From NCBI GenBank assembly GCA_023254955.1, contig JALRKC010000012.1:1-14292 (forward strand): a stretch of 14,292 bases of DNA, written 5' to 3'. Below the pieces are notes generated by a model, which worked only from the letters and a program-made list of their open reading frames with translations, ran no database searches and was not told the origin of the DNA. Below, in pieces: positions 6,927 through 14,046 of the stretch. Each line of letters opens with the position of its first letter. Positions within the stretch are counted from its first letter, which is position 1. The DNA comes from Candidatus Nanopelagicales bacterium. GTDB lineage: Bacteria; Actinomycetota; Actinomycetes; S36-B12; UBA5976. Both the position numbers and the translations under genes were made by a program.

Positions 6927-7754
6927 TCACCGGCGTCGCTTATTTAGTGCCCATTTGATTATCTTGGCTACCAGCAAGAGCAGCGCCACTGCCAGAATCC
7001 ACGGAAGCACAAGCCCCAGGTAGGTAGTGCTGTTTCCCAAGGCGAGAAGCACGCTTTCAAATCCTCTTTCTAGCCCAGCCCAAAAGCCAATTGGTGTTGC
7101 TGAATCCAAGGCATCCTTACGCAATAAGTAAACATAGATAGAAGCTAGTGTCACTTGGTCGCTTAAATACTTTTGCTGAGAAAGCAAACCATCGAGTTCG
7201 GCTTGTCGCTCGGCCAACGCAGACTCTGCCGCGATTAGGTCTGCAACATTTGTTGCTTCTTGCACTAATTGCTCTAGGCGAGATATCGAATTCTCTAGAG
7301 AGTTAATGCGGGCCTCAAGATCCACGCTTTGCAGCGTGACATCAGTACTTGAGACGTTAAGTGCTTCAACATTACCTAATTTAGTAACTTCATCAATGAA
7401 TACTTGGTAGCTTTCAACGGGAATTCGAACCAATAGATTTGCACTTGTAACTTTTTCTTGGGTTGGATCGGTAAATTGAGATTGATCATCAATTCGACCT
7501 GCTAAAGATTCCGTTAGAGCAACTACTTCGGGAATGCTTTCTGTAATTTCATCAACTCTTAAGGTGACTGAGCCAGTTTGAATAATTTGACGATCAGGAG
7601 CGAATTCTTCAACTCTTCCAATTTCCATCGAATCTGAAAGCGCGGCATCGCTTGCTTCCGAAATATTTGTGACTGGGCTCGAGCAAGCAGTAAGGGCTGT
7701 TGCAGCTATCAAGGCAACAAAAGAAGATTTTGCTTTTAACAAGAAGACTCCCAT
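6927..7754 (-). CDS. DUF4349 lipoprotein with C-terminal membrane anchor
   Basis: 275 residues. A lipoprotein signal peptide ends in the lipobox LTAC (Cys24), so the mature protein would be lipidated outside the membrane. The DUF4349 domain starts near residue 56 (QIIQTGSVTLRVDEI), contains a coiled-coil stretch around 150-195 (heptad-like EARINSLENSISRLEQLVQE and following), and ends with a membrane helix (about 246-268) and a positive tail RRR. The function is unknown. The ATG at 7754 has no ribosome site. A TTG at 7742 has GGGAG five bases upstream and gives an equally good signal peptide, so the true start may be 12 bases later. A GATAAT -10-like element lies at 7770-7775. It follows the MoaB-like gene after 44 bases. 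Confidence 0.88.
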   Translation of the reverse strand: MGVFLLKAKSSFVALIAATALTACSSPVTNISEASDAALSDSMEIGRVEEFAPDRQIIQTGSVTLRVDEITESIPEVVALTESLAGRIDDQSQFTDPTQEKVTSANLLVRIPVESYQVFIDEVTKLGNVEALNVSSTDVTLQSVDLEARINSLENSISRLEQLVQEATNVADLIAAESALAERQAELDGLLSQQKYLSDQVTLASIYVYLLRKDALDSATPIGFWAGLERGFESVLLALGNSTTYLGLVLPWILAVALLLLVAKIIKWALNKRRR

Positions 7755-7798
7755 TTCAATTTGTACGTAATTATCCTCTCCTGGGATAACAAAGATCG

Positions 7799-8299
7799 CT
7801 AACCACGCCTAAGGTGGTCACTACCCGCTATCTGCTCTAAGGCATGTAACAAAATCGGCTCAATTGCCTTAAGCGCATCATTCACACCGCCAAGTGATCC
7901 CGGGAAATTTATGATCAGCGATTTTTGCGCGACCCCAGCTACTGCGCGTGAAAGTGAACTGTTAACCACTCCTTTAGCCAAACCAAATTCTCGAATTAAG
8001 GCGGCGATCCCAGGAGCATCACGCTCTATAACTTGCTTTGTCATTTCTGGAGTCAGGTCGGAAGGGGAAAGGCCAGTTCCACCATTGGTGATTATGAGGT
8101 GAAAGCCAGTTGCTACTGCTGACTGCAAGGCGTCTTTTACCGCTTCGCCATCTGGCACGATTATCGGCATTGGGCAATCTAGCCCCCAAGATTTTAATTT
8201 TTCTACGATCGCTGGGCCCGAAGTATCTTCCCAAACACCATTAAAACTTCTGGTAGATACGGTGATTACTTGAGCGCGGTAAATTGCAAAATCATTCAT
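7799..8299 (-). CDS. MoaB/MogA-family molybdopterin-binding protein
   Basis: 166 residues, single domain. [15 protein letters not shown] (71-85) is the family's molybdopterin-binding loop (usually T-x-GGTG-x-s-x-x-D-x-T-P-E). The second conserved loop, [12 protein letters not shown] (132-143), matches the PGSP-type loop. MogA adenylates molybdopterin in molybdenum-cofactor synthesis; MoaB homologues of the same fold may do so or be inactive, and the two cannot be separated here. No other cofactor gene lies in the window. The ATG at 8299 overlaps the topoisomerase 3' end by eight bases, so translation is probably coupled. Confidence 0.9.
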   Translation of the reverse strand: MNDFAIYRAQVITVSTRSFNGVWEDTSGPAIVEKLKSWGLDCPMPIIVPDGEAVKDALQSAVATGFHLIITNGGTGLSPSDLTPEMTKQVIERDAPGIAALIREFGLAKGVVNSSLSRAVAGVAQKSLIINFPGSLGGVNDALKAIEPILLHALEQIAGSDHLRRG

Positions 8300-9788
8300 T
8301 TTCTAGCAAGGTAGTGCGTCGAGGGGTGGCAAATCTTTCGCCAACTTCTTTTAACTCGTCAGAGACAATCTTCTTTAACTTCTTATCGCTTGCCAAAATA
8401 GCTTTTAGCTCTGCAATGCTCTTATTTAATTCAGCCTGCTCTGCTTCAAGTTCAATCTTTGAAGTTTTCGTTAAGCGACGTAAGGGCATTTCTAAAATGT
8501 AGTTTGCTTGCAGTTCACTTAATTTGAAAGTTTTTATCAACTTTTCCCGCGCCATTTGGGTGTCTTGGCTACCACGAATGATTTTTATTACTTTGTCTAT
8601 ATCAACAATTGCCAAAAGCAAACCATCAACTAAGTGCAAACGATCATTAGCTTTATTTAATCTAAATTCGCTTCTTCTAGTTACTACCGCAAGTCGATGT
8701 TTCAGATACACCTGAAGTAGTTCGGCCAGCCCGAGAGTTCTTGGCTTGCCATCTACTAGCGCCACTGAATTTATTGAAAAGGATTCCTCCATTGGGGTAA
8801 GTCGATACAACTCAGCTAAAAGTTCGTCTGGCTCATGACTTGATTTGACTTCGATCACCAGTCGTAAGCCTTTTTCTCCATCTGTTAAGTCAATAACTCT
8901 TGAAATTCCTTTAAGTTTTTTGGATTCAACTAAGGACTTAATGCGATCAATGACTCGCTCGGCTCCAACATTGAAAGGTAATTCGGTTATCACAATACCT
9001 TTTTTACGAGCCGTTACTGTTTCGATTGTGGCTTTTGCGCGCATTTTGAAAGTTCCACGGCCGCTAAGGTAAGCTTCGCGAATATTCGCCAACTCCAAAA
9101 TTTCACCGCCACCAGGTAAATCTGGACCTGGAACAAATGACATTAATTCATCTAACGAAGCTTTTGGATTTTCGATGTAATGACGCAAGGCAGCAATCAC
9201 TTCACCCAGATTGTGGGGTGGCATATTCGTTGCCATACCAACAGCGATACCGCTAGCTCCATTAACTAAGAGATTGGGAAAGGCGGCGGGCAAAACGCTT
9301 GGTTCTACTTCACGTCCGTCGTAGTTAGCACGAAAATCAACTACATCTTCATCTAGTGATTCAGTCATGCTGAGAGCAGCTGCAGTCAAGCGACATTCGG
9401 TATAACGCATTGCGGCTGGGCCATCATCTAGCGAACCAAAGTTACCTTGGCCGTCAATCAGTGGTAGTCGTAAAGAAAACGGTTGTGCCATTCTCACTAG
9501 TGCGTCATAAATAGCGCTATCGCCATGCGGGTGCAACTTACCCATCACTTCGCCAACGACTCGTGCGCTTTTCACGTGGCCACGATCAGGTCGCAAACCC
9601 ATCTCGTTCATCTGAAAAAGTATGCGTCTTTGAACTGGCTTTAAACCATCTCTTGCGTCTGGTAATGCTCGCGCGTAGATAACCGAATAGGCGTACTCTA
9701 AAAAGGATTCACGCATTTCATCTGATACATCAATATCAATGATGCGCTCAGGAACATTAAGATCTAAAGTTGTTTTTTTTGGGGACAA
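8292..9788 (-). CDS. parC: Type IIA DNA topoisomerase subunit A (ParC/GyrA) lacking the C-terminal domain
   Basis: 498 residues. Cuts and rejoins DNA together with a ParE/GyrB partner encoded elsewhere. The breakage-reunion core is complete: winged-helix segment with [17 protein letters not shown] (86-102; the quinolone-site residues Ser91 and Asp95 are unaltered), catalytic Tyr129 in [10 protein letters not shown], tower, coiled coil (residues 370-480) and gate region with LPLRRLTK-like text. The protein stops after [14 protein letters not shown], exactly where actinobacterial ParC proteins of about 800 residues enter the beta-pinwheel domain. MoaB begins at once, so no hidden domain fits. 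The similarity is closer to the second actinobacterial topoisomerase (ParC-like) than to GyrA. The TTG start at 9788 is followed closely by an eight-A run. It lies 11 bases after sepH. Confidence 0.93.
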   Translation of the reverse strand: MSPKKTTLDLNVPERIIDIDVSDEMRESFLEYAYSVIYARALPDARDGLKPVQRRILFQMNEMGLRPDRGHVKSARVVGEVMGKLHPHGDSAIYDALVRMAQPFSLRLPLIDGQGNFGSLDDGPAAMRYTECRLTAAALSMTESLDEDVVDFRANYDGREVEPSVLPAAFPNLLVNGASGIAVGMATNMPPHNLGEVIAALRHYIENPKASLDELMSFVPGPDLPGGGEILELANIREAYLSGRGTFKMRAKATIETVTARKKGIVITELPFNVGAERVIDRIKSLVESKKLKGISRVIDLTDGEKGLRLVIEVKSSHEPDELLAELYRLTPMEESFSINSVALVDGKPRTLGLAELLQVYLKHRLAVVTRRSEFRLNKANDRLHLVDGLLLAIVDIDKVIKIIRGSQDTQMAREKLIKTFKLSELQANYILEMPLRRLTKTSKIELEAEQAELNKSIAELKAILASDKKLKKIVSDELKEVGERFATPRRTTLLENE

Positions 9789-9799
9789 TTAATTAAACC

Positions 9800-10687
9800 T
9801 TATTCGTTTGTTTTTGATCCTGATCCAAATAAAATTTCATCCCAACTTGGTACTGAAGCTCGCTTGGGTTTTGGATTTGGTTTTTCTTCTACGCTCTCTG
9901 TAGGAGTTGATGCTGATTCAGAAGCGGTTTCAGTGAGTTCTTCCGTAGGGCTGAACATAGATGTTTTAGCTAAATCTGGCTTTGGCAGCGGCATGGTTTG
10001 CGCAGCTGGGTCGCTTTGACCTTCCGGTGTAACCCATGAGGGAAGCTCAGGATCACTCTCATTGGCTGGAGTTTGCGGCACTGCTACCAAGCGAGGAGCT
10101 GGTTTAACGTCTTCAGTTAATTCTTCGGGGCTATCTATTAACCAGCGAGCAACTTCATTCAAAGGAGCGATGGTTGCCACAGCAGAGTCAAAAACCCAAT
10201 GTGCCTCACTTTCACCTTTTTTTCCCATAAATGAAAGTGCAATATTCCATCTGCCATCTTCACGCCGCCAAGAATCCCAACGCATCGAGGTGACGGCGCC
10301 ACCACCATTTGCGACTCTTTCCTGAACAATGTCATTGAAGTTTGCGCTGCCACGAGCTCTTCTTATTTCAGTTTGTCTTGCTTTCTCAGAGATGAAGTAG
10401 CGCTCCTGCAAGACAGGTTGTTCGTATTTTCTGATACGGCCTAACTCAATCCCGGTCACTTGGGCAAGGTCTTCCGCGGTAATTCCTGCACGAATTCGAG
10501 ATTGGATTTCGGCAACAGTTAAGTTTTGATTTGAGTCTTGTTCTTGCGGCTTAGGACGCTCTTTCCATTGACGTACCGCATCACGAATTTCGTCACCTAT
10601 TTCAATTTGATAGTCGATTCCATCTGAATCTCTAAGATGCAAAAAAGCGCCATCATCACTTAGTTTTGTGAATCGCAAGGCGCGCAA
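9800..10687 (-). CDS. sepH: Cell division protein SepH (DUF3071)
   Basis: 295 residues. SepH is an actinobacterial division protein that binds FtsZ and stimulates its assembly. The N-terminus (MRALRFTKLSDDGAFLHLRD) and the following acidic strand are typical. A helix-turn-helix-like segment at about 57-90 (LTVAEIQSRIRAG, then AEDLAQVTGIELGRIRKYEQ) is the conserved DUF3071 core. A disordered Pro/Glu/Ser-rich linker leads to the conserved tail ASVPSWDEILFG. The TTG start at 10687 has AAAGGAG six bases upstream. It precedes parC by 11 bases, so the two may be co-transcribed; sepH and parC homologues are also near neighbours in Streptomyces, as I recall. Confidence 0.93.
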   Translation of the reverse strand: MRALRFTKLSDDGAFLHLRDSDGIDYQIEIGDEIRDAVRQWKERPKPQEQDSNQNLTVAEIQSRIRAGITAEDLAQVTGIELGRIRKYEQPVLQERYFISEKARQTEIRRARGSANFNDIVQERVANGGGAVTSMRWDSWRREDGRWNIALSFMGKKGESEAHWVFDSAVATIAPLNEVARWLIDSPEELTEDVKPAPRLVAVPQTPANESDPELPSWVTPEGQSDPAAQTMPLPKPDLAKTSMFSPTEELTETASESASTPTESVEEKPNPKPKRASVPSWDEILFGSGSKTNE

Positions 10688-10752
10688 AAGATACTCCTTT
10701 TATAACAAAAATTCTTAACCCAACCTTAGACAATTCTCGAGCAAAATCGCTT

Positions 10753-11952
10753 TTAATTTTGAATAGGCTCGTCGGCGCGCCTTAACCATGGGAGAGAAAT
10801 CACAGTTAACAAAAATCCCACTAGCCCCGATAGTGACACAAGCCAAAATGCCACACTAGATCCAGCTTCATCAATAAGCCAGCCGGCCAAGGGAGCTGTT
10901 AGTGATAATCCCAATCCAGATCCCGTATTTGCCCAAGCTAAGCCTTCAGTTAGTTGGTCTCTATTCACCAATCTGCCCACCAAGGTATAACCAGTTATCA
11001 AAGCAGGACTAATCGCTAATCCTGCGATTAATAAAACTGGAAACATTACTTTAAAACTATTAATGAATGGTAAAACAAAAAGTGATAGTGAGAAGAAAAA
11101 CATGGTGATTGTGAAGCGCGTGGAAATAGCCCCTGTGAAATTTGCTGTCCCAAAAATTACGCCAGCAACTAGCGAACCAAAAGACCAAACCGCAATTAAA
11201 GCTCCAGCTAAATTTTTATTGCCCAGCTCTTGAGAGAACGCAACAACAACTAATTCTGCAGCTCCCCACACTCCACCGAACAGCATAAAGATAAAAAAGA
11301 CACTCATCATTCCAGGCATCAAAATTGCTGCTTTACTGCGTTTAATCTCTTTCGAATGCGGTGGTGGTTCAGTTGCTCGCTGCGTGGTTAACCAGATGCT
11401 TCCACCGGTAACCAAAATTATTGTAAGAAATAATCCCGAGGCATCAAAAACTGAAACACAAAGAACAGTGACAATCGGTGGGGCTAAGACAAATATGACC
11501 TCGTCAACCACGCTTTCAAAGGCAAATGCCGTGTTGAGTTGACGATCTGATTTTGTGATGAACATCCAGCGGGCGCGAATCATGGGACCAATACTGGGCA
11601 TAGCAAGCCCAGAAAGAATCGCACTTACAACAATCCAGGCAAAAGAAGATCGAAGTAAAACTAGCCCTACTAAAAGAGAGAGGCTAATTGAATGAATACT
11701 CAAGATGATCGGAATTACTCGCCGTTGTCCTAGGCGGTCTGCAAAGCGAGATGAGACTGGTGCGCCAACTGCTGCCGAAAGCGACAAAGTTGCTCCAACA
11801 ACTCCAGCTAAAAAATAACTATCAAATCGTGATTGAACTAAAAGAACCGTAGCTAACCCATACATAGCCATGGGAGATCTGGCGATAAATCCAGCGAGGG
11901 AGAATTTCTTGCTACCAGGCAGGCTCAAAATCGCTTTATAGGTTTTGAACAC
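10753..11952 (-). CDS. MFS transporter, 12 predicted membrane helices
   Basis: 399 residues, a normal length for a major facilitator superfamily carrier. The N-terminal half has the loop 2-3 motif as SRFADRLGQRRVIP (about 68-81) and a conserved GLAMPSIGPMIRARW after helix 4. A cytoplasmic loop rich in Lys/Arg/Pro separates the halves near residue 195-210. The substrate is unknown; the family resembles carriers found beside sepH in other Actinobacteria, which are not clearly characterised. The GTG start at 11952 has no ribosome site, but a TAGCAT element ends exactly seven bases upstream, consistent with a leaderless message. It is divergent from the phosphatase gene across 42 bases. Confidence 0.88.
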   Translation of the reverse strand: MFKTYKAILSLPGSKKFSLAGFIARSPMAMYGLATVLLVQSRFDSYFLAGVVGATLSLSAAVGAPVSSRFADRLGQRRVIPIILSIHSISLSLLVGLVLLRSSFAWIVVSAILSGLAMPSIGPMIRARWMFITKSDRQLNTAFAFESVVDEVIFVLAPPIVTVLCVSVFDASGLFLTIILVTGGSIWLTTQRATEPPPHSKEIKRSKAAILMPGMMSVFFIFMLFGGVWGAAELVVVAFSQELGNKNLAGALIAVWSFGSLVAGVIFGTANFTGAISTRFTITMFFFSLSLFVLPFINSFKVMFPVLLIAGLAISPALITGYTLVGRLVNRDQLTEGLAWANTGSGLGLSLTAPLAGWLIDEAGSSVAFWLVSLSGLVGFLLTVISLPWLRRADEPIQN

Positions 11953-11959
11953 GAGTCAA

Positions 11960-11965
11960 ATGCTA
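11960..11965 (-). promoter_or_regulatory. Probable -10 element for leaderless MFS gene
   Basis: TAGCAT on the minus strand fits the actinobacterial TANNNT -10 pattern and ends seven bases before the GTG at 11952. That places the transcript start at or next to the start codon. No good -35 hexamer is visible. Confidence 0.4.
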
Positions 11966-11980
11966 CGGCCTCGGGGCAAG

Positions 11981-11986
11981 TACGCT
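11981..11986 (+). promoter_or_regulatory. Probable -10 element for leaderless phosphatase gene
   Basis: TACGCT fits TANNNT and ends eight bases before the ATG at 11995, so the message probably starts at or near the ATG. There is no Shine-Dalgarno sequence upstream of this ATG, which supports a leaderless start. The -35 region is not recognisable. Confidence 0.35.
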
Positions 11987-11994
11987 AAGTACCG

Positions 11995-12810
11995 ATGGAG
12001 CAATCATTAATAAAACAACTTGAATTCATGGCATTAGAGATTGCCGAAGCCACCGGAAAGCTTCTGGTAAATGATCGCCCAAAAGATTTAAGTGTTGCCA
12101 CTAAAACATCAGAAACTGACATCGTCACGGCTATGGATAAAGCCGCGGAGGCTTTTATCGTAGAGCAAATTAAAAGCCAACGCCCGCACGATGTTTTTCT
12201 GGGCGAAGAGGGGTCGGTAAACAATTCCAAGACGCCGAGCAATGTGAAGTGGGTAGTAGATCCAATCGACGGCACAGTTAACTATCTGCATCGACATCCG
12301 ATCTGGTCAGTTTCAATCGGAGTCAAAGTCGACAACATTACCCAAGTTGGCGTAGTCCATGCCCCCTTGCTTGGTGAAACTTACTTGGCGGTTAAAGGTG
12401 AGGGAGCGTATTTAATTAATCAATTAGGTAAACAAAAAATTCAGATAACTCGAAATACCAACTTGGCTCATACATTAGTTGCAACAGGATTTAGTTATGA
12501 GAAAGAAAAAAGAAAAAAACATGGTCAAGTAATTCTAGAAATTTCAGATCAGGTAAGAGATTTTCGGAGAGATGGCTCAGCTGCTATTGACCTTTGCATG
12601 GTGGGTTTGGGAAGAGTTGACGCTTATTTTGAAACTGGTTTACATCCCTGGGATTACACGGCAGGTGCGCTTTTTGTAGAAGAAGCGGGTGGTAAAACTG
12701 GAGGCTTACCGGGAGCACCATTGTCTGATGAGCTGGCAATTGCAGCTAATCCAGGAGTGTTTGATGATTTTGCTACTTTAATTCGCGAGAATTATAAAAA
12801 ATATTACTAA
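11995..12810 (+). CDS. Inositol monophosphatase family protein (SuhB-like)
   Basis: 271 residues, the usual length for magnesium-dependent, lithium-sensitive phosphatases of this family. Metal-site motifs are all present: GEEG (70-73), DPIDGTVNY (89-97) and HPWDYTAGA (217-225) with Asp220. In actinobacteria such enzymes act on inositol phosphate, histidinol phosphate or other small phosphate esters; the substrate cannot be chosen from sequence. The neighbourhood of DUF4193 and dut resembles the M. tuberculosis suhB (Rv2701c) region, which favours a SuhB-type role. The ATG at 11995 is the first in-frame start. The 3' end shares four bases with the convergent carbonic-anhydrase-like gene. Confidence 0.93.
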   Translation: MEQSLIKQLEFMALEIAEATGKLLVNDRPKDLSVATKTSETDIVTAMDKAAEAFIVEQIKSQRPHDVFLGEEGSVNNSKTPSNVKWVVDPIDGTVNYLHRHPIWSVSIGVKVDNITQVGVVHAPLLGETYLAVKGEGAYLINQLGKQKIQITRNTNLAHTLVATGFSYEKEKRKKHGQVILEISDQVRDFRRDGSAAIDLCMVGLGRVDAYFETGLHPWDYTAGALFVEEAGGKTGGLPGAPLSDELAIAANPGVFDDFATLIRENYKKYY

Positions 12811-13325
12811 TCTATTCGCTTCAACCCAGTTTTAAATCTTTCACTCAACTGTAAATAATTTTCAACAGATGCAGCAAAAGAACCTGGCTCAAAAGCATTT
12901 TCTTTAATTTTTACAGGCACACCTAGCGCTAAGGAAAAGGCAGGAATTTGCTTGCCCGGCGAAACCACCGAGCCCGCTGCCACTAATGAATTCGCCCCAA
13001 CTGTTACTCCCTCTAAAACGGTTGAGCCAGAGCCGATTAAGCAATCGTCTGCCACGGTGCAGGCTTCTAAGTGGGCGTTATGGCCAATTACGCAACGAGC
13101 CCCAATGACGGTTGCCTGTTCATTGCGACAATGAATAACAGTTCCATCTTGGATGGAGGTGTCCTTACCGATTGAGATGTAATTACTGTCTCCCCGCAAT
13201 ACCGCGCAAGGCCAAATGGAGGCCCCAGCGCTTATGCGAACATCGCCAATAATGACTGAATCTGGATGGATATATACAGTTGGATCAATCTCGGGGGTTA
13301 GATCAAATAATGAATAAATCGGCAT
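12807..13325 (-). CDS. Gamma carbonic anhydrase family protein (left-handed beta-helix)
   Basis: 172 residues of hexapeptide repeats forming a left-handed beta-helix, plus a C-terminal helix. Conserved Arg44 and Asp46 (LRGDSNYISIG), Gln59 and His65 (IQDGTVIH) and His82 (IGHNAHLEAC) match the gamma carbonic anhydrase active site. The position expected for the third zinc histidine, five residues after His82, is Glu87; His85 is nearby. I recall similar GHxAHLE segments in other actinobacterial members, so this may be a subfamily trait. Reversible CO2 hydration is therefore uncertain; PaaY-like thioesterase or other roles are possible. The ATG at 13325 has no ribosome site but a well-placed promoter, suggesting a leaderless transcript. 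Confidence 0.9.
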   Translation of the reverse strand: MPIYSLFDLTPEIDPTVYIHPDSVIIGDVRISAGASIWPCAVLRGDSNYISIGKDTSIQDGTVIHCRNEQATVIGARCVIGHNAHLEACTVADDCLIGSGSTVLEGVTVGANSLVAAGSVVSPGKQIPAFSLALGVPVKIKENAFEPGSFAASVENYLQLSERFKTGLKRID

Positions 13326-13332
13326 GAAATAA

Positions 13333-13362
13333 ATTGTCCCCCTGACTGGTTTAAGTCTTCAA
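13333..13362 (-). promoter_or_regulatory. Promoter of the gamma carbonic anhydrase-like gene
   Basis: On the minus strand a -35-like TTGAAG (13357-13362) is followed after 18 bases by GACAAT (13333-13338), then seven bases (TTATTTC) and the ATG at 13325. The spacing puts the transcript start at the ATG, so the mRNA would be leaderless. Confidence 0.45.
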
Positions 13363-13400
13363 GGGAGCCCTACTGTGTCTTAACTCACCGCAGCAAAAAT

Positions 13401-13429
13401 GTGCGAAAGTGAGCGTGATAGGGCACAAT
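13401..13429 (+). promoter_or_regulatory. Probable promoter of the DUF4193 gene
   Basis: GTGCGA (13401-13406) resembles the actinobacterial -35 TTGCGA, and CACAAT (13424-13429) follows at a 17-base spacing. The predicted transcript start near 13436 leaves a short leader holding the ribosome site AAAGGAG (13447-13453) ahead of the GTG at 13465. The rest of the 139-base divergent gap (13326-13464) holds nothing else I can assign. Confidence 0.4.
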
Positions 13430-13464
13430 CCTCGCAAGTATTAGCAAAAGGAGATTGAGAGACC

Positions 13465-13761
13465 GTGGCAACAGATTATGATGCCCCGCGCAAGACTGAC
13501 GAAGAGTTAGCCGAAGACAGTCTCGAAGAGCTTAAGGCGAAGCGGGCAGAGACAAATAACCCGCAAGCCGACGTTGATGAGAATGAAATCAGCGAAACTA
13601 TCGAATTACCTGGCGCAGACCTTTCCGATGAATCACTTTCAGTAAAGGTGGTTCCTAAACAAGCTGATGAATTCACTTGTTCAAAGTGTTTTCTCGTGAT
13701 GCACCGCAGTCGCCTGGCTAGCGAAAAAAAAGGTGTGATGATCTGCGACGAATGCGCTTAA
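13465..13761 (+). CDS. DUF4193 family zinc-ribbon-like protein
   Basis: 98 residues. The start ATDYDAPRKTDEELAEDSLE, the acidic middle with ELPGADLSDE, and the C-terminal segment QADEFTCSKCFLVMHRSRL are near-invariant features of actinobacterial DUF4193 (Rv2699c type). Two CxxC pairs (Cys72/Cys75 and Cys94/Cys97) would bind zinc. The function is unknown; it is a small, soluble, highly conserved protein usually found near dut and sigA. The GTG at 13465 is the family's normal N-terminus and has AAAGGAG 11 bases upstream. The stop codon shares TTAA with the stop of the convergent DUF4235 gene. Confidence 0.95.
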   Translation: MATDYDAPRKTDEELAEDSLEELKAKRAETNNPQADVDENEISETIELPGADLSDESLSVKVVPKQADEFTCSKCFLVMHRSRLASEKKGVMICDECA

Positions 13762-14000
13762 GGTTTCTCTTTTTCTAGAAATTTCTGAACGAGCATCTGA
13801 GCGAGCGCAATAAAGGTTGTCAGCGCGATGGCCCATAGCAGGTTGTCTGAATAATTTCCTGGATTTTTTTTGCTGGGAGGTTTATGACCAGTAGCTTTGG
13901 TGAAGGTGCTGGTGGACACTTTTTTTGCGAGCAAGGTTGCCAATGGTGTCAAGATAGGAGTCAATAACCTAGCGCTGAACGATTGCGAACTCTTTGCCAT
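13758..14000 (-). CDS. DUF4235 family small membrane protein
   Basis: 80 residues from the ATG at 14000. The layout is an amphipathic N-terminal segment ([19 protein letters not shown]), a middle [14 protein letters not shown] loop and a C-terminal membrane helix ([19 protein letters not shown], then basic/acidic tail). This is the pattern of actinobacterial DUF4235 proteins; the Pro-Pro and Trp positions fit. The function is unknown. A TTG at 14024 would add eight residues, but GACAAT at 14008-14013 ends seven bases before the ATG, which favours 14000 and a leaderless message. In M. tuberculosis the equivalent slot between DUF4193 and dut holds a DUF3093 gene instead, from memory. Confidence 0.75.
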   Translation of the reverse strand: MAKSSQSFSARLLTPILTPLATLLAKKVSTSTFTKATGHKPPSKKNPGNYSDNLLWAIALTTFIALAQMLVQKFLEKEKP

Positions 14001-14012
14001 AGACTCTATTGT
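13983..14012 (+). promoter_or_regulatory. Probable dut promoter
   Basis: TTGCGA (13983-13988), a common actinobacterial -35 form, is followed after 18 bases by TATTGT (14007-14012). The start would be near 14019, giving a leader of about 28 bases with AAAGGA (14036-14041) five bases before the GTG at 14047. The -35 lies inside the coding part of the divergent DUF4235 gene. Confidence 0.5.
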
Positions 14013-14013
14013 C
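14008..14013 (-). promoter_or_regulatory. Probable -10 element of the DUF4235 gene
   Basis: GACAAT on the minus strand ends seven bases before the ATG at 14000, the same hexamer and spacing as at the gamma carbonic anhydrase-like gene. It overlaps the divergent dut -10 almost completely. A -35 is not clear. Confidence 0.35.
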
Positions 14014-14046
14014 GCAGAGCCCAATACCGCTCAAGAAAGGACCAGA

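Noticed and set aside
9771..9780. Eight-A run (minus strand) near the topoisomerase start, considered as a programmed frameshift or error site.
   Set aside because: The frame reads through correctly into the conserved N-terminus, and the only effect of a shift would be on a few leading residues.
13399..13458. A 19-codon open frame (ATG to TGA) ending six bases before the DUF4193 start and in frame with it, resembling a leader peptide.
   Set aside because: It has no ribosome site, and its ATG lies upstream of the predicted transcript start near 13436, so it would not be on the mRNA.
13887..13926. Hairpin (ACCAGTA with TGCTGGT, one wobble pair) followed six bases later by seven T residues, which could terminate plus-strand transcription after DUF4193; a second T8 run is at 13864-13871.
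   Set aside because: The stem is short, the loop is 13 bases and the T-run is not adjacent. The T-runs are explained by lysine codons of the DUF4235 gene on the other strand.
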